Translations under genes and position numbers: made by a program | In this document: in pieces, positions 26,688-34,417 of the stretch | How positions within the stretch are numbered: position 1 is the first letter of the stretch | How the letters are laid out: each line of letters starts with the position of its first letter | Notes under the pieces: generated by a model | Databases searched by the model: none | What the model saw: the letters and a program-made list of their open reading frames with translations, nothing else | What the model was told of the DNA's origin: nothing | Assembly: GCF_001634625.1 (NCBI RefSeq) | Contig: NZ_LRSE01000004.1 | Span: forward strand, 124,001 to 188,000 | Direction: 5' to 3' | Length of the DNA: 64,000 nt | Origin: Croceicoccus bisphenolivorans | Lineage (GTDB): Bacteria; Pseudomonadota; Alphaproteobacteria; Sphingomonadales; Sphingomonadaceae

Positions 26688-27860
26688 ATGGCGCTGCGGC
26701 TAAACCACGACAGGCCCGAAGCTGAGGAAGTCGCGCCCGTAACCGGCGCGAGCGGCCTCGTGGTCGTGTTGCCCGAACATCCGCAAGGCGAATGGCGCTG
26801 GTGGCGGGTGGAGGATGGCGCACTCGGCACGCCGCATCGCTTCACGTCCGGCCACGATGCGCCTTGGGGCGATGTCGATGACCGGCGCGTTGTCGCGCTT
26901 GCCCCCGCGGCCCTTGCCCCCGTGCGCCAGATGCTGCGCGGCGACATGCCGATGGCGCAGGCGCTGGCCGCAGCGCGGCTCGACCCGCCGGGGCTGCGCA
27001 CGCCGCTGGCAGATACGCACGTTGCCGTCGCTGGCGCGACAGACGGCGGCAGCGTGCTTTCGGCCACCGTGGCGAAGTCCGACATGGACACGTGGCTGGC
27101 CGAACTTGCTGCCAATGGCCTTGACGCCGATGCCGTGCTTCCCGCCGCGCTGCTGTTGCCGCAACCGGCATCCGGCCAAGTCGCGACAGGCGTGATCGCC
27201 GGACAGGCGCTGGCCCGCACGCCCAATGCCGCCTTTGCGGGAGAGGCCGAGCTTTTGCCCGTCCTTGCCCCCGGTGCGGAAGCGGTGGCCGTGGCGGACG
27301 ACGAACTGGGCAGGCGGTTGCTGGCCCAGTTCGATGCGCCCGAACTCGATCTTCGCCAGGGTGTCTATGCCCGCCCGCGCGTATCCTATTTCCGCTTGCC
27401 CGACTGGCAGCAACTGGCCCGCATGGCGCTGCTGCTGCTCCTGCTGGTCTTCGCCTACTTCGTGGTGGAGACGGTGAAGCTGAACCTCGATGCCGCTGCG
27501 CAGGAAGATGCCGCGATCGAGGCGGCTCAGGCAAAATTCCCCGGCGTTGGCGATCTTGCCACGGCGGAAACGCAGATCCGTTCGGAACTGATGCGGCGCG
27601 GGGCAGGGGGTGTCGCCTTTGCCGACAGCGCGCCCGCCGTCTTCGCCGCGATGCAGCCCAATCCCTCGATCCGCTTGCGCAACCTCAACTGGCAAGCGGA
27701 CGGAACGCTGGCTATCCGCGCCGCCGCACCGACAAGCGATGCGCTGAACCAGATGCTGATCGCCCTGCAACGCGATGGCTGGGTCATCACCGTCCCGCCG
27801 CAGATCGCCCCCGACGCAACCGGCGCAACCGTCGCCGATATCACGGTGCGCGCGCCATGA
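26688..27860 (+). CDS. gspL: type II secretion protein GspL
   Basis: The bitopic inner-membrane protein that recruits GspE and GspM. The 390-residue protein has an actin-like cytoplasmic domain (1-240), a single TM at about 243-262 (RMALLLLLLVFAYFVVETVKL) and a small periplasmic ferredoxin-like domain (about 300-390). Primary sequence conservation in this family is low; the call rests on domain order and position between gspG and gspM. Overlaps gspM by 4 nt (ATGA). Confidence 0.85.
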   Translation: MALRLNHDRPEAEEVAPVTGASGLVVVLPEHPQGEWRWWRVEDGALGTPHRFTSGHDAPWGDVDDRRVVALAPAALAPVRQMLRGDMPMAQALAAARLDPPGLRTPLADTHVAVAGATDGGSVLSATVAKSDMDTWLAELAANGLDADAVLPAALLLPQPASGQVATGVIAGQALARTPNAAFAGEAELLPVLAPGAEAVAVADDELGRRLLAQFDAPELDLRQGVYARPRVSYFRLPDWQQLARMALLLLLLVFAYFVVETVKLNLDAAAQEDAAIEAAQAKFPGVGDLATAETQIRSELMRRGAGGVAFADSAPAVFAAMQPNPSIRLRNLNWQADGTLAIRAAAPTSDALNQMLIALQRDGWVITVPPQIAPDATGATVADITVRAP

Positions 27861-28333
27861 CGCTGTTTGCTCCCGTTCGCGACTGGTACGTCGCGCTTAC
27901 CCGCCGCGAACAGGTGCTTGTCGGCACCGCCGCCGCGATCGCGGGCGTTCTGCTGCTGGTCTATGGCCTGATCCTGCCTTTGGGCGCGGCGCACGATGCC
28001 GCCCATGTCCGCCACCGGGATGCGGTGATGGCAGCGGGCCGCGTGATGGCTGGCCTGCAACAGCTTGAAAACGCCCCGCCCGCGCGCGGAGGTGGCCCCG
28101 TCTCGCAAGCCGTGGCGCAACTGGCTGCGAGCGAGGGGCTGGTCCTGCAATCGAACGAGGCGCGCGGCAACGGCAGCGCGGTGGTTATCGTGCCGACGGC
28201 AGCGCCCGGATCGGCGCTTGCCTTCCTCGACATGTTGCAACGGCAGGGCATCGTTGCGCAGCAGGTGACGATCACGCCCGCCGCCGACGGTTCGGTATCG
28301 CTGAACGCGACCTTGAGCAGGGCGGCACAATGA
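27857..28333 (+). CDS. gspM: type II secretion protein GspM
   Basis: The partner of GspL in the inner-membrane platform. The 158-residue protein has a short cytoplasmic N-terminus (VRDWYVALTRREQVLVGTAAAIAG), one TM at about 18-38, a coiled region and a periplasmic ferredoxin-like domain (about 80-158, LAFLDMLQRQGIVAQQVTITPAADGSVSLNATL). Start and stop both overlap neighbours by 4 nt, supporting translational coupling L-M-N. Confidence 0.85.
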   Translation: MTLFAPVRDWYVALTRREQVLVGTAAAIAGVLLLVYGLILPLGAAHDAAHVRHRDAVMAAGRVMAGLQQLENAPPARGGGPVSQAVAQLAASEGLVLQSNEARGNGSAVVIVPTAAPGSALAFLDMLQRQGIVAQQVTITPAADGSVSLNATLSRAAQ

Positions 28334-29073
28334 TCGGGCGCTGGATATTCATCCGTGACGGACGGCTGTCGCGCACGACCAAGATCGTGCTGCTGCTGCT
28401 CGTGCTGCTGACGCTGGTGGCGACCCTGCCGCTGCGATTGGCGCTGGGCGCGGCGAACACGACCGGATCGCTATCCGCGCAGGAAGTAGACGGCATCATC
28501 TGGTCCGGCGCTGCGGGCGACTTGCAGGCGGGCACATTGCCGCTGGGCTCGCTCTATGTCGGGCTGAAGCCGCTGCCGTTGCTGCTGGCCCGTGCCGAAT
28601 TCGCTCTCGATCGCCCCGCCATGCCGGGTGAGGCAGAGTTCCACGCATTGGCTCGCGGCGGTGAAGGCTGGGTCGCGATCCGTGAGGCGAATGGCGAACT
28701 GTCGCTCGCCGGTCGGATGGCCCCGCTTCCTGTGCGCGCCATCACGTTTGCCGATTTCGCGATGGAAAGCCGCGCCGGTCGCTGCGTCGAGGCGTCGGGC
28801 AATCTCGGCATCATCGTCTCCTCGCTCGGCCCGATGTTGCCGGCGGAAACGCTGATGTCAGGCCCCGCGCGGTGTGAGGATGGCGCGCTGGTCGTTCCCA
28901 TGCAGGGGCCGAGCGGAACAGAACACCTGCACTTCACGCTGGTGCCGGACAGCACGTGGCACGCCGATCTCGTCCTGAAGGGGCTTCCGGTCGAAGTCAG
29001 CGCGCCATTGCTGGATATGGGGTTCACCGGCCGGCCCGAGGGAGTCGGCCTATCGGCTAGCGGTACGCTGTAG
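28330..29073 (+). CDS. gspN: type II secretion protein GspN
   Basis: An accessory type II secretion protein present in only some systems, with an unsettled role. The 247-residue protein has a TM at about 17-36 (TKIVLLLLVLLTLVATLPLRL) and a GspN-like beta-rich periplasmic domain with DGIIWSGAAGDLQAGTLPLG near the N-terminus. Last gene of the operon; the convergent dps gene ends on the very next base (29074). Confidence 0.82.
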   Translation: MIGRWIFIRDGRLSRTTKIVLLLLVLLTLVATLPLRLALGAANTTGSLSAQEVDGIIWSGAAGDLQAGTLPLGSLYVGLKPLPLLLARAEFALDRPAMPGEAEFHALARGGEGWVAIREANGELSLAGRMAPLPVRAITFADFAMESRAGRCVEASGNLGIIVSSLGPMLPAETLMSGPARCEDGALVVPMQGPSGTEHLHFTLVPDSTWHADLVLKGLPVEVSAPLLDMGFTGRPEGVGLSASGTL

Positions 29074-29526
29074 TTACGCGAGGATCGAGGAGAGGAACCA
29101 GACGCGTTCCTCTGCCTGGTCGGTCCAGTCGTCGATCAGACCGTCGGTGGCATTGTCGCCAGCCTCACCGGCCAGTTCCTTCAGTTCCTTCAGCGACTTG
29201 ACCAGCGCCGCATTGTCGTCGCGCAGCTTTTCGACCATCTGCATCGGCTTCAGCGCGGTATCGTCCTCGTCGGCCACCTTGGTCTTCGCCGCGACTGAGC
29301 CGATGGAGGTCAGCGTATCGGCCGCGTTCTTGCGCACACGTTCGGCAATCACGTCGACGTTGGCGAAGATCTCTGCCGCCTGTTCGTCGAACAGCAGGTG
29401 CAGGTCGCGGAATTCGCGCCCCGTGACGTGCCAGTGGAAATTCTTGGTCTTGAGGTAGAGGGCGAGATGATCCGCCAGCAGGCCGTTGAGGCCATCCACC
29501 AGCGCCTTCTTCGTGTTGTCGCCCAT
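29074..29526 (-). CDS. dps: Dps-family DNA-protection ferritin
   Basis: A dodecameric mini-ferritin that oxidises Fe(II) with peroxide and shields DNA in starvation or oxidative stress. The 150-residue protein carries the inter-subunit ferroxidase signature: His residues in KNFHWHVTG (28-36) and the Asp/Glu pair in LLFDEQAAEIFANVDVIAERV. There is no Lys-rich N-terminal extension, so DNA binding may be weak. ATG 29526 follows AGGAGAATT. A monocistronic gene, ending next to gspN. Confidence 0.93.
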   Translation of the reverse strand: MGDNTKKALVDGLNGLLADHLALYLKTKNFHWHVTGREFRDLHLLFDEQAAEIFANVDVIAERVRKNAADTLTSIGSVAAKTKVADEDDTALKPMQMVEKLRDDNAALVKSLKELKELAGEAGDNATDGLIDDWTDQAEERVWFLSSILA

Positions 29527-29630
29527 CGAAAATTCTCCTGTCGTGTTCGTATCGGGTATTCACCCCATTAACACGGCAGTAGATGATCGGTTTCCTGCAT
29601 TGATCAGGACACTGTGTTCGGAAAAATCGA

Positions 29631-30305
29631 TCAGACTTTCGCGTCCAGCTTGCGCGCTCCGTTCGCGAACAGCGTGACGAGGAGGGGGATCAGCACGATC
29701 GAAAGGATGACCTTGGCAAGCATCTGGCCGGCCAGCAACGGCAGGATCGGAAATACGCCAAGGAAGGCGACCGTGATGAAGATGACCGTGTCGACAACTT
29801 GCGAAATGGCTCCGGCCACGCCAGCGCGCAGCCACATCGGCCCGCCGAACCGCGTCTTGATCGCGGTGATCACCGTGATGTTCAGCAGCTGCGAGATGCC
29901 ATAGGCGACCGGCCCCGCCATCCAGATCCGCGGGGTTGCGCCCAGCACCGTTTCGATCGCGGACAGCCTTTCTGGGTCCATTTCCGGCGAGGGCGGCAGC
30001 CACAGCACGAAGATCGACAGCATTAGCGCGATGGCCATCGGCACGAAGCCCCACAGCACCAGCTTGTTTGCGACCGTGCGGCCATAGACTTCGGATACGG
30101 CCCCGCCAACGGCCACCAGAGTCAGGAAGGCGAACATCCCCGCCTCCACCGCCAGCGGCCCCATCGCCACCTGCTTGTTGCCCAGAACGCCCGCGAACGT
30201 CACCATCCCGCCATAGAACACTGCCAGTGCGAAAAGGCCGGGGGCGAACAGCCCCTTGGGTACGGCCATCAGGGTGTGCGGTGCGGTTGTCTCGGATTCG
30301 CTCAT
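29631..30305 (-). CDS. yhhQ: queuosine precursor transporter (YhhQ/VUT family)
   Basis: An inner-membrane transporter that in E. coli salvages preQ0/preQ1. The 224-residue protein has six or more hydrophobic segments and the family signatures EVYGRTVANKLVLWGF, GISQLLNITVITAIKTRFG and SQVVDTVIFITVAFLG. ATG 30305 (MSESETTAPH) is chosen because conserved sequence starts just after it; the longer frame to 30407 adds a non-hydrophobic basic tail. queF at 7856 belongs to the same pathway. Confidence 0.85.
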   Translation of the reverse strand: MSESETTAPHTLMAVPKGLFAPGLFALAVFYGGMVTFAGVLGNKQVAMGPLAVEAGMFAFLTLVAVGGAVSEVYGRTVANKLVLWGFVPMAIALMLSIFVLWLPPSPEMDPERLSAIETVLGATPRIWMAGPVAYGISQLLNITVITAIKTRFGGPMWLRAGVAGAISQVVDTVIFITVAFLGVFPILPLLAGQMLAKVILSIVLIPLLVTLFANGARKLDAKV

Positions 30306-30430
30306 GGCCCAGCGATAACGGCTTGTGCGAAGAGGACAAGCACCGTCTCGATTGACCATGCGCTCCACGTCGCCTAGTTGCTCACGAAACCGCCTTTTCC
30401 CTTTCATCAGCCGGATATCAGCCCCTTACA

Positions 30431-31423
30431 ATGGCCAGCGAACCGCTCGACATAGTCGCGCTCGGCGATGCCATCGTGGACGTTCTTGCGCGCCGCGACG
30501 ATGCTTTTCTTGACGCCAGCGGCGTGACGAAGGGCACGATGCGCCTGCTTTCCGATGGGGAGGCCGAGGCGCTGGCACAGGCCATGGCGGGCAGCGGCGT
30601 GGTGGAGGAAGTGCCCGGCGGCTCGGCGGCGAACACGCTGGCCGGCGCGGCGGCGGCGGGTGCGCGTTGCCGCTTCATCGGGCAGACCGGAGACGACCGG
30701 CTGGGCACGCTGTTCGCCGCGCACATGCATGCGCTGGACATCCGCTTCGACACCCCGCCGATCCGCCATGCGCCGACGGGGCGCTGCTTCATCCTCGTCA
30801 GCCCCGATGGCGAACGCACGATGCAGACCAATCCTGCCGCCAGCCACCGCCTGAATGTCGATGCGCTGGACGAGGGTGCGATTCGCGCCGCGAAGTTCCT
30901 GTTCCTCGAAGGGTATCTCTGGGGTCCGGATGCCCCGCGCGCAGCCATGCGCCGCGCGATAGAGATTGCCCATGCGGAGGGGCGGCGCATCGCGTTCACC
31001 CTGTCCGATTCCATCGCGCTCCCCGGGCGTCGCGACAGCCTTGCCAGACTGGTGGCCGACGGCGGCGTCGATATCCTGTTCGCCAACGAGTACGAGGCAT
31101 GCCTGATGGCGGGCGTGGAAACCCCGGCGGAGGCGATAGCGAAGCTTGGCCCGCAGGTCCCGACGCTGGTGCTGACCAAGGGGGCGCATGGCGCGATGGC
31201 CATCGCGAACGGAGAGAAGATCGAGATTCCCGCAGCGCCCGTGCCCGAAGTCGTAGACACGACTGGCGCGGGGGACCAGTTCGCGGCCGGCTTCATGGCC
31301 GCGCAAGTGCGGGGCGAGGATATCAGGGCATCGCTGGAACATGGCGCGCGGGCGGCGGCTTCGGTCATTACCCACGTCGGCGCGCGGCCCATCGCGGGTT
31401 TCGAAACGGGAGAGCACGGATGA
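30431..31423 (+). CDS. PfkB-family carbohydrate/nucleoside kinase (adenosine kinase-like)
   Basis: A ribokinase-fold ATP-dependent kinase of 330 residues. It has the N-terminal glycine motif PGGSAANTLAGAAAAGARCRFIGQTGDD and the C-terminal PfkB signature DTTGAGDQFAAGF with catalytic Asp. The TMRL, NPAASHRL and LFLEGYLWG segments resemble the alphaproteobacterial adenosine kinase-like branch, so adenosine is a reasonable substrate but not certain. ATGA overlap couples it to the downstream LOG protein, which releases bases from nucleoside monophosphates. Confidence 0.85.
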   Translation: MASEPLDIVALGDAIVDVLARRDDAFLDASGVTKGTMRLLSDGEAEALAQAMAGSGVVEEVPGGSAANTLAGAAAAGARCRFIGQTGDDRLGTLFAAHMHALDIRFDTPPIRHAPTGRCFILVSPDGERTMQTNPAASHRLNVDALDEGAIRAAKFLFLEGYLWGPDAPRAAMRRAIEIAHAEGRRIAFTLSDSIALPGRRDSLARLVADGGVDILFANEYEACLMAGVETPAEAIAKLGPQVPTLVLTKGAHGAMAIANGEKIEIPAAPVPEVVDTTGAGDQFAAGFMAAQVRGEDIRASLEHGARAAASVITHVGARPIAGFETGEHG

Positions 31424-31998
31424 CGGCGATCAAGCGCCTTGCGGTCTATTGCGGGTCGGCCCCGGGCAAGGACCCTGCGCACGTCGCCGCCGCGACCGGG
31501 CTGGGCAAGGTCATGGCGGGTCGCGGCATCGACCTTGTCTACGGCGGCGGCAAGCTGGGGCTTATGGGCACCATTGCCGATGCGGTGCTGGGCGCGGGCG
31601 GCAGGGTTTACGGCGTGATCCCCTCCGCCCTTGTCAGCCACGAGGTAGCGCACCTCGGCCTTACCGAACTGCATGAAGTGGCCGACATGCACCAGCGCAA
31701 GGCCAAGATGACGCAGCTGGCCGACGGTTTCCTGTGCCTTGCTGGCGGGATCGGCACGTTCGACGAACTGTTCGAGGCGTGGACGTGGAACGCACTGGGC
31801 TACCATGCCAAGCCGTTCTGCCTGCTCAACACCAATGGCTACTGGGACAAGTTCCTCGGCTTCTGCGACCATGTGCGCGACGAGGGGTTCATGAGCGGGA
31901 AGCGGCGCGACCAGTTGTTGAGCGCCGACACGATCGACGAGGCCTTGGCCAAGCTGGAGGTCGCCGCCAGCGCCGCGCAGAACGGGCCGGTCTGGTAA
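31420..31998 (+). CDS. LOG-family nucleoside-5'-monophosphate phosphoribohydrolase (TIGR00730)
   Basis: Hydrolyses nucleoside monophosphates (in plants, cytokinin riboside phosphates) to base and ribose phosphate. The 192-residue protein has LAVYCGSAPGKD, VYGGGKLGLMG and the DMHQRKAKM motif with the catalytic Arg. The usual PGGxGTxxE motif here reads AGGIGTFDELFE, with Ala in place of Pro, a small deviation. ATG 31420 overlaps the kinase stop. Its stop is directly followed by the opposing cytidine deaminase stop. Confidence 0.88.
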   Translation: MTAIKRLAVYCGSAPGKDPAHVAAATGLGKVMAGRGIDLVYGGGKLGLMGTIADAVLGAGGRVYGVIPSALVSHEVAHLGLTELHEVADMHQRKAKMTQLADGFLCLAGGIGTFDELFEAWTWNALGYHAKPFCLLNTNGYWDKFLGFCDHVRDEGFMSGKRRDQLLSADTIDEALAKLEVAASAAQNGPVW

Positions 31999-32433
31999 TC
32001 AGCCCAGTGCGTCCGGCCCGAAGGCCGAGGGCAGCAGTTCGCGGATAGTTGATACCGTTACCGCGTCGCCCGTCGCCGCGGCGCAGACCACTTCGACATC
32101 GCGGCCCGACAGCGCCGCCGCCTCGTAGATCGCCTGACGGCATCCGCCGCATGGTGCGACCGTATCCGCGCCCGCAATCGCCCCTTCCACCAAGGGGCCG
32201 CCCGCCACCACGATCCGTGCCACTTGCGCAAGGCCGAAGGCATGCTGCGCGGCGGTCAGCGCCGATTGTTCGGCGCACACGCCAAGGCGGTAACAGGCGT
32301 TTTCCATGTTCGCGCCCGTCACCACTTCGCCGTTTACCGATTCCACCGCGCACCCGACGTGAAAGCCGGAATAGGGCGCATGGGCCTTCAGGGCTGCCGC
32401 GCGGGCGCGGGCGATCAGTTCTTCGCGGGTCAT
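31999..32433 (-). CDS. cdd: cytidine deaminase
   Basis: Converts cytidine and deoxycytidine to uridine forms in pyrimidine salvage. The 144-residue protein has zinc ligands and catalytic Glu in CAEQSAL and PCGGCRQ, and the N-terminal APYSGFHVGCAVES. This is the homotetrameric (short) class. ATG 32433 (MTREELIARARAAA) is favoured because family conservation starts there. It is divergent from the sulfide operon with 137 bp between them. Confidence 0.93.
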   Translation of the reverse strand: MTREELIARARAAALKAHAPYSGFHVGCAVESVNGEVVTGANMENACYRLGVCAEQSALTAAQHAFGLAQVARIVVAGGPLVEGAIAGADTVAPCGGCRQAIYEAAALSGRDVEVVCAAATGDAVTVSTIRELLPSAFGPDALG

Positions 32434-32521
32434 GCCCCATTCCCTAGCCCCGGTTGCCGGTTGCGGAAAGAGGCGGCGGAAAGGGGCGATTTGGGGTATG
32501 ATGTCGGCACAAGCTGAACCC

Positions 32522-32557
32522 TTGACGCCTATCTCTTTAACACTTACATTAATTGTA
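32522..32557 (+). promoter_or_regulatory. sigma70-like promoter with operator-like dyad for the sulfide operon
   Basis: TTGACG (32522-32527) and TACATT (32545-32550) are separated by exactly 17 bp. A dyad TACA-TTAAT-TGTA (32545-32557) covers the -10, a placement typical of repressor operators. AAGGAG (about 32559-32564) then precedes ATG 32571, so any leader is very short. Persulfide-sensing ArsR repressors (BigR/SqrR) control such operons in related bacteria; none is encoded here. Confidence 0.6.
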
Positions 32558-32570
32558 TAAGGAGAATGTG

Positions 32571-33527
32571 ATGTCATCCGTCGTCACCGACGCCAATCTT
32601 GCCGCTGCGACCGATCAGGTCGAACGCACGCTTGCCGACAAGGCGCTGCGCCCGACGATTGCGGGATTTTTCGACGAAGCGACCTTCACGGTCAGCTATG
32701 TCGTGAGCGATCCGGCCACGAAAGAGGCTGCGATCATCGATTCGGTGCTCGATTACGATGCCGCTTCCGGCACCACCGGATTTGCCTCTGCAGACCGCGT
32801 TATCGAATACATCACTTCTAATAATCTGAAAGTGACATGGGTGATAGAGACTCACGCCCATGCCGATCACTTGTCGGCCGCACCCTATCTTCAGGAAAAG
32901 CTGGGCGGAAAGCTGGCCATCGGTGCGGATATCGTGCGTGTGCAGGATGTCTTCGGCAAGATGTTCAATGCCGGCACCGATTTCGAGCGTGACGGATCGC
33001 AGTTCGATCACCTGTTCACCGATGGCGAGACATTCCACATCGGCAACCTTGAGGCGATTGCACTGCACGTTCCCGGCCATACGCCTGCCGACATGGCCTA
33101 CCTGATCGGGGATGCCGCGTTCGTTGGGGACACGATCTTCATGCCCGATTACGGCACCGCCCGCGCCGACTTTCCCGGTGGCGATGCGCGGCAGCTGTTC
33201 CGCTCGATCCGCCGCCTGCTCTCCCTTCCGCGCGAAACGCGGCTGTTCCTGTGCCACGATTACAAGGCGCCGGGCCGCGACGTCTTCGCGTGGGAAACAA
33301 CCGTCGCGCAGGAACGCGACCATAATGTGCACGTGAAGGACGGGGTGAGCGAGGACGAGTTCGTCGACATGCGCACCAGCCGTGATCGCACGCTGGCGAT
33401 GCCCAATCTCATCATGCCTTCGGTGCAGGTGAACATGCGCGGCGGGCACTTGCCCGATCCCGAAGACAACGGCGTCAGCTATATCAAGATACCGGTGAAC
33501 GCGGTTCGCCGGCCTCCGGTGTCGTGA
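32571..33527 (+). CDS. blh: MBL-fold persulfide dioxygenase-like protein (Blh/ETHE1 type)
   Basis: Likely oxidises glutathione persulfide to sulfite with a mononuclear iron. The 318-residue protein has the metallo-beta-lactamase motif HAHADH (95-100), then GHTPADMAYLIGD, the metal-bridging Asp in FVGDTIFMPDYGTARADFPGG and the last His in FLCHDYKAPGRD. This Asp-containing DYGTARADFPGG loop is typical of the Blh/ETHE1 group. ATG 32571 follows AAGGAGAATGTG. First gene of a five-gene sulfur operon; its TGA shares bases with the next ATG. Confidence 0.88.
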   Translation: MSSVVTDANLAAATDQVERTLADKALRPTIAGFFDEATFTVSYVVSDPATKEAAIIDSVLDYDAASGTTGFASADRVIEYITSNNLKVTWVIETHAHADHLSAAPYLQEKLGGKLAIGADIVRVQDVFGKMFNAGTDFERDGSQFDHLFTDGETFHIGNLEAIALHVPGHTPADMAYLIGDAAFVGDTIFMPDYGTARADFPGGDARQLFRSIRRLLSLPRETRLFLCHDYKAPGRDVFAWETTVAQERDHNVHVKDGVSEDEFVDMRTSRDRTLAMPNLIMPSVQVNMRGGHLPDPEDNGVSYIKIPVNAVRRPPVS

Positions 33528-33982
33528 TGGGTGCCGCGTTTTCTTTGGCAGCCTTTCCCGACGCGCAGCCTGTCGAAGGGCTGATCGGCGGCCTGCTCAT
33601 CGGCCTTGCCGCGGCGATCATGCTGCTGGGCAACGGGCGCATCGCGGGCGTCAGCGGGATGACCGCACGCACGCTCGGCCTGACCAAGGGTACGCCGTGG
33701 ACCATCGCGGCACTGTTCGTGGCGGGCCTGATCGTCGGAGCGGGGGTCTTCATGATCTTCGTCGGCCCGATCGAGGCGACGTTTGCGCCGCACTGGGGCT
33801 GGCTCGTCGCGGGTGGGCTCATCACCGGCTTCGGCACGCGGCTGGGCAGCGGTTGCACCAGCGGGCACGGTGTCTGCGGGATGAGCCGCCTCTCGCCGCG
33901 CTCGCTGATCGCCACGGCCACGTTCATCGCGGCGGGCATTGTGACCGTAGCCGTGGTCAACCTGTTCGGAGGTGCCTGGTGA
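33527..33982 (+). CDS. YeeE/YedE (DUF395) half-transporter, N-terminal-type unit
   Basis: A 151-residue inner-membrane protein with about four helices and the conserved cysteine motif GCTSGHGVCGMSRLSPRS (about 107-124). YeeE-type proteins take up thiosulfate or other sulfur species through such cysteines, and split pairs (PmpA/PmpB) accompany the Blh/SQR operons. It overlaps the MBL gene stop (TGATG) and the next gene likewise, so the three are translationally coupled. GTG 33524 is an alternative start. Confidence 0.85.
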   Translation: MGAAFSLAAFPDAQPVEGLIGGLLIGLAAAIMLLGNGRIAGVSGMTARTLGLTKGTPWTIAALFVAGLIVGAGVFMIFVGPIEATFAPHWGWLVAGGLITGFGTRLGSGCTSGHGVCGMSRLSPRSLIATATFIAAGIVTVAVVNLFGGAW

Positions 33983-34389
33983 TGCGCGGCTTCATCGCTC
34001 TGTTGTCCGGCACGGTCTTCGGCTTCGGCCTTGCCCTGTCGGGCATGATGAACCCGACGCGGGTGCGCGGCTTCCTCGACCTGTTTGGCAACTGGGACCC
34101 GACGCTCGCCTTCGTGATGGGCGGTGCGCTTGTCGTCATGGCCGTCGCGTGGCGGGTTCAGAAGGTGATGCACCGCCCCGTGGTTTGCGAGGAATTCTCG
34201 CTGCCGGGCACGAAGCTGATCGATGCGAAGCTGATCGGCGGCGCGGCCCTGTTCGGGGTGGGCTGGGGGCTTGCGGGGTTGTGCCCGGGGCCGGCCGTTG
34301 CGTCGCTTGCCAGCAATATCGGCCCCGCCGCGATCTTCGTTGCCGCGATGATCGCAGGCATGGCGCTGTTCCGCGTCACCGAACGCTGA
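33982..34389 (+). CDS. YeeE/YedE (DUF395) half-transporter, C-terminal-type unit
   Basis: A 135-residue inner-membrane protein forming the second half of a split YeeE unit. It has helices at about 5-25, 42-60, 82-100 and 110-130, and its own cysteine motif GLAGLCPGPAVASLAS. The cytoplasmic loop (QKVMHRPVVCEEFSLPGTKLID) is typical of this half. Together with the preceding gene it probably forms a heterodimeric membrane carrier for a reduced sulfur compound. Confidence 0.83.
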   Translation: MRGFIALLSGTVFGFGLALSGMMNPTRVRGFLDLFGNWDPTLAFVMGGALVVMAVAWRVQKVMHRPVVCEEFSLPGTKLIDAKLIGGAALFGVGWGLAGLCPGPAVASLASNIGPAAIFVAAMIAGMALFRVTER

Positions 34390-34417
34390 ACGCAATACTG
34401 AATTAACGGAGAAGCCA

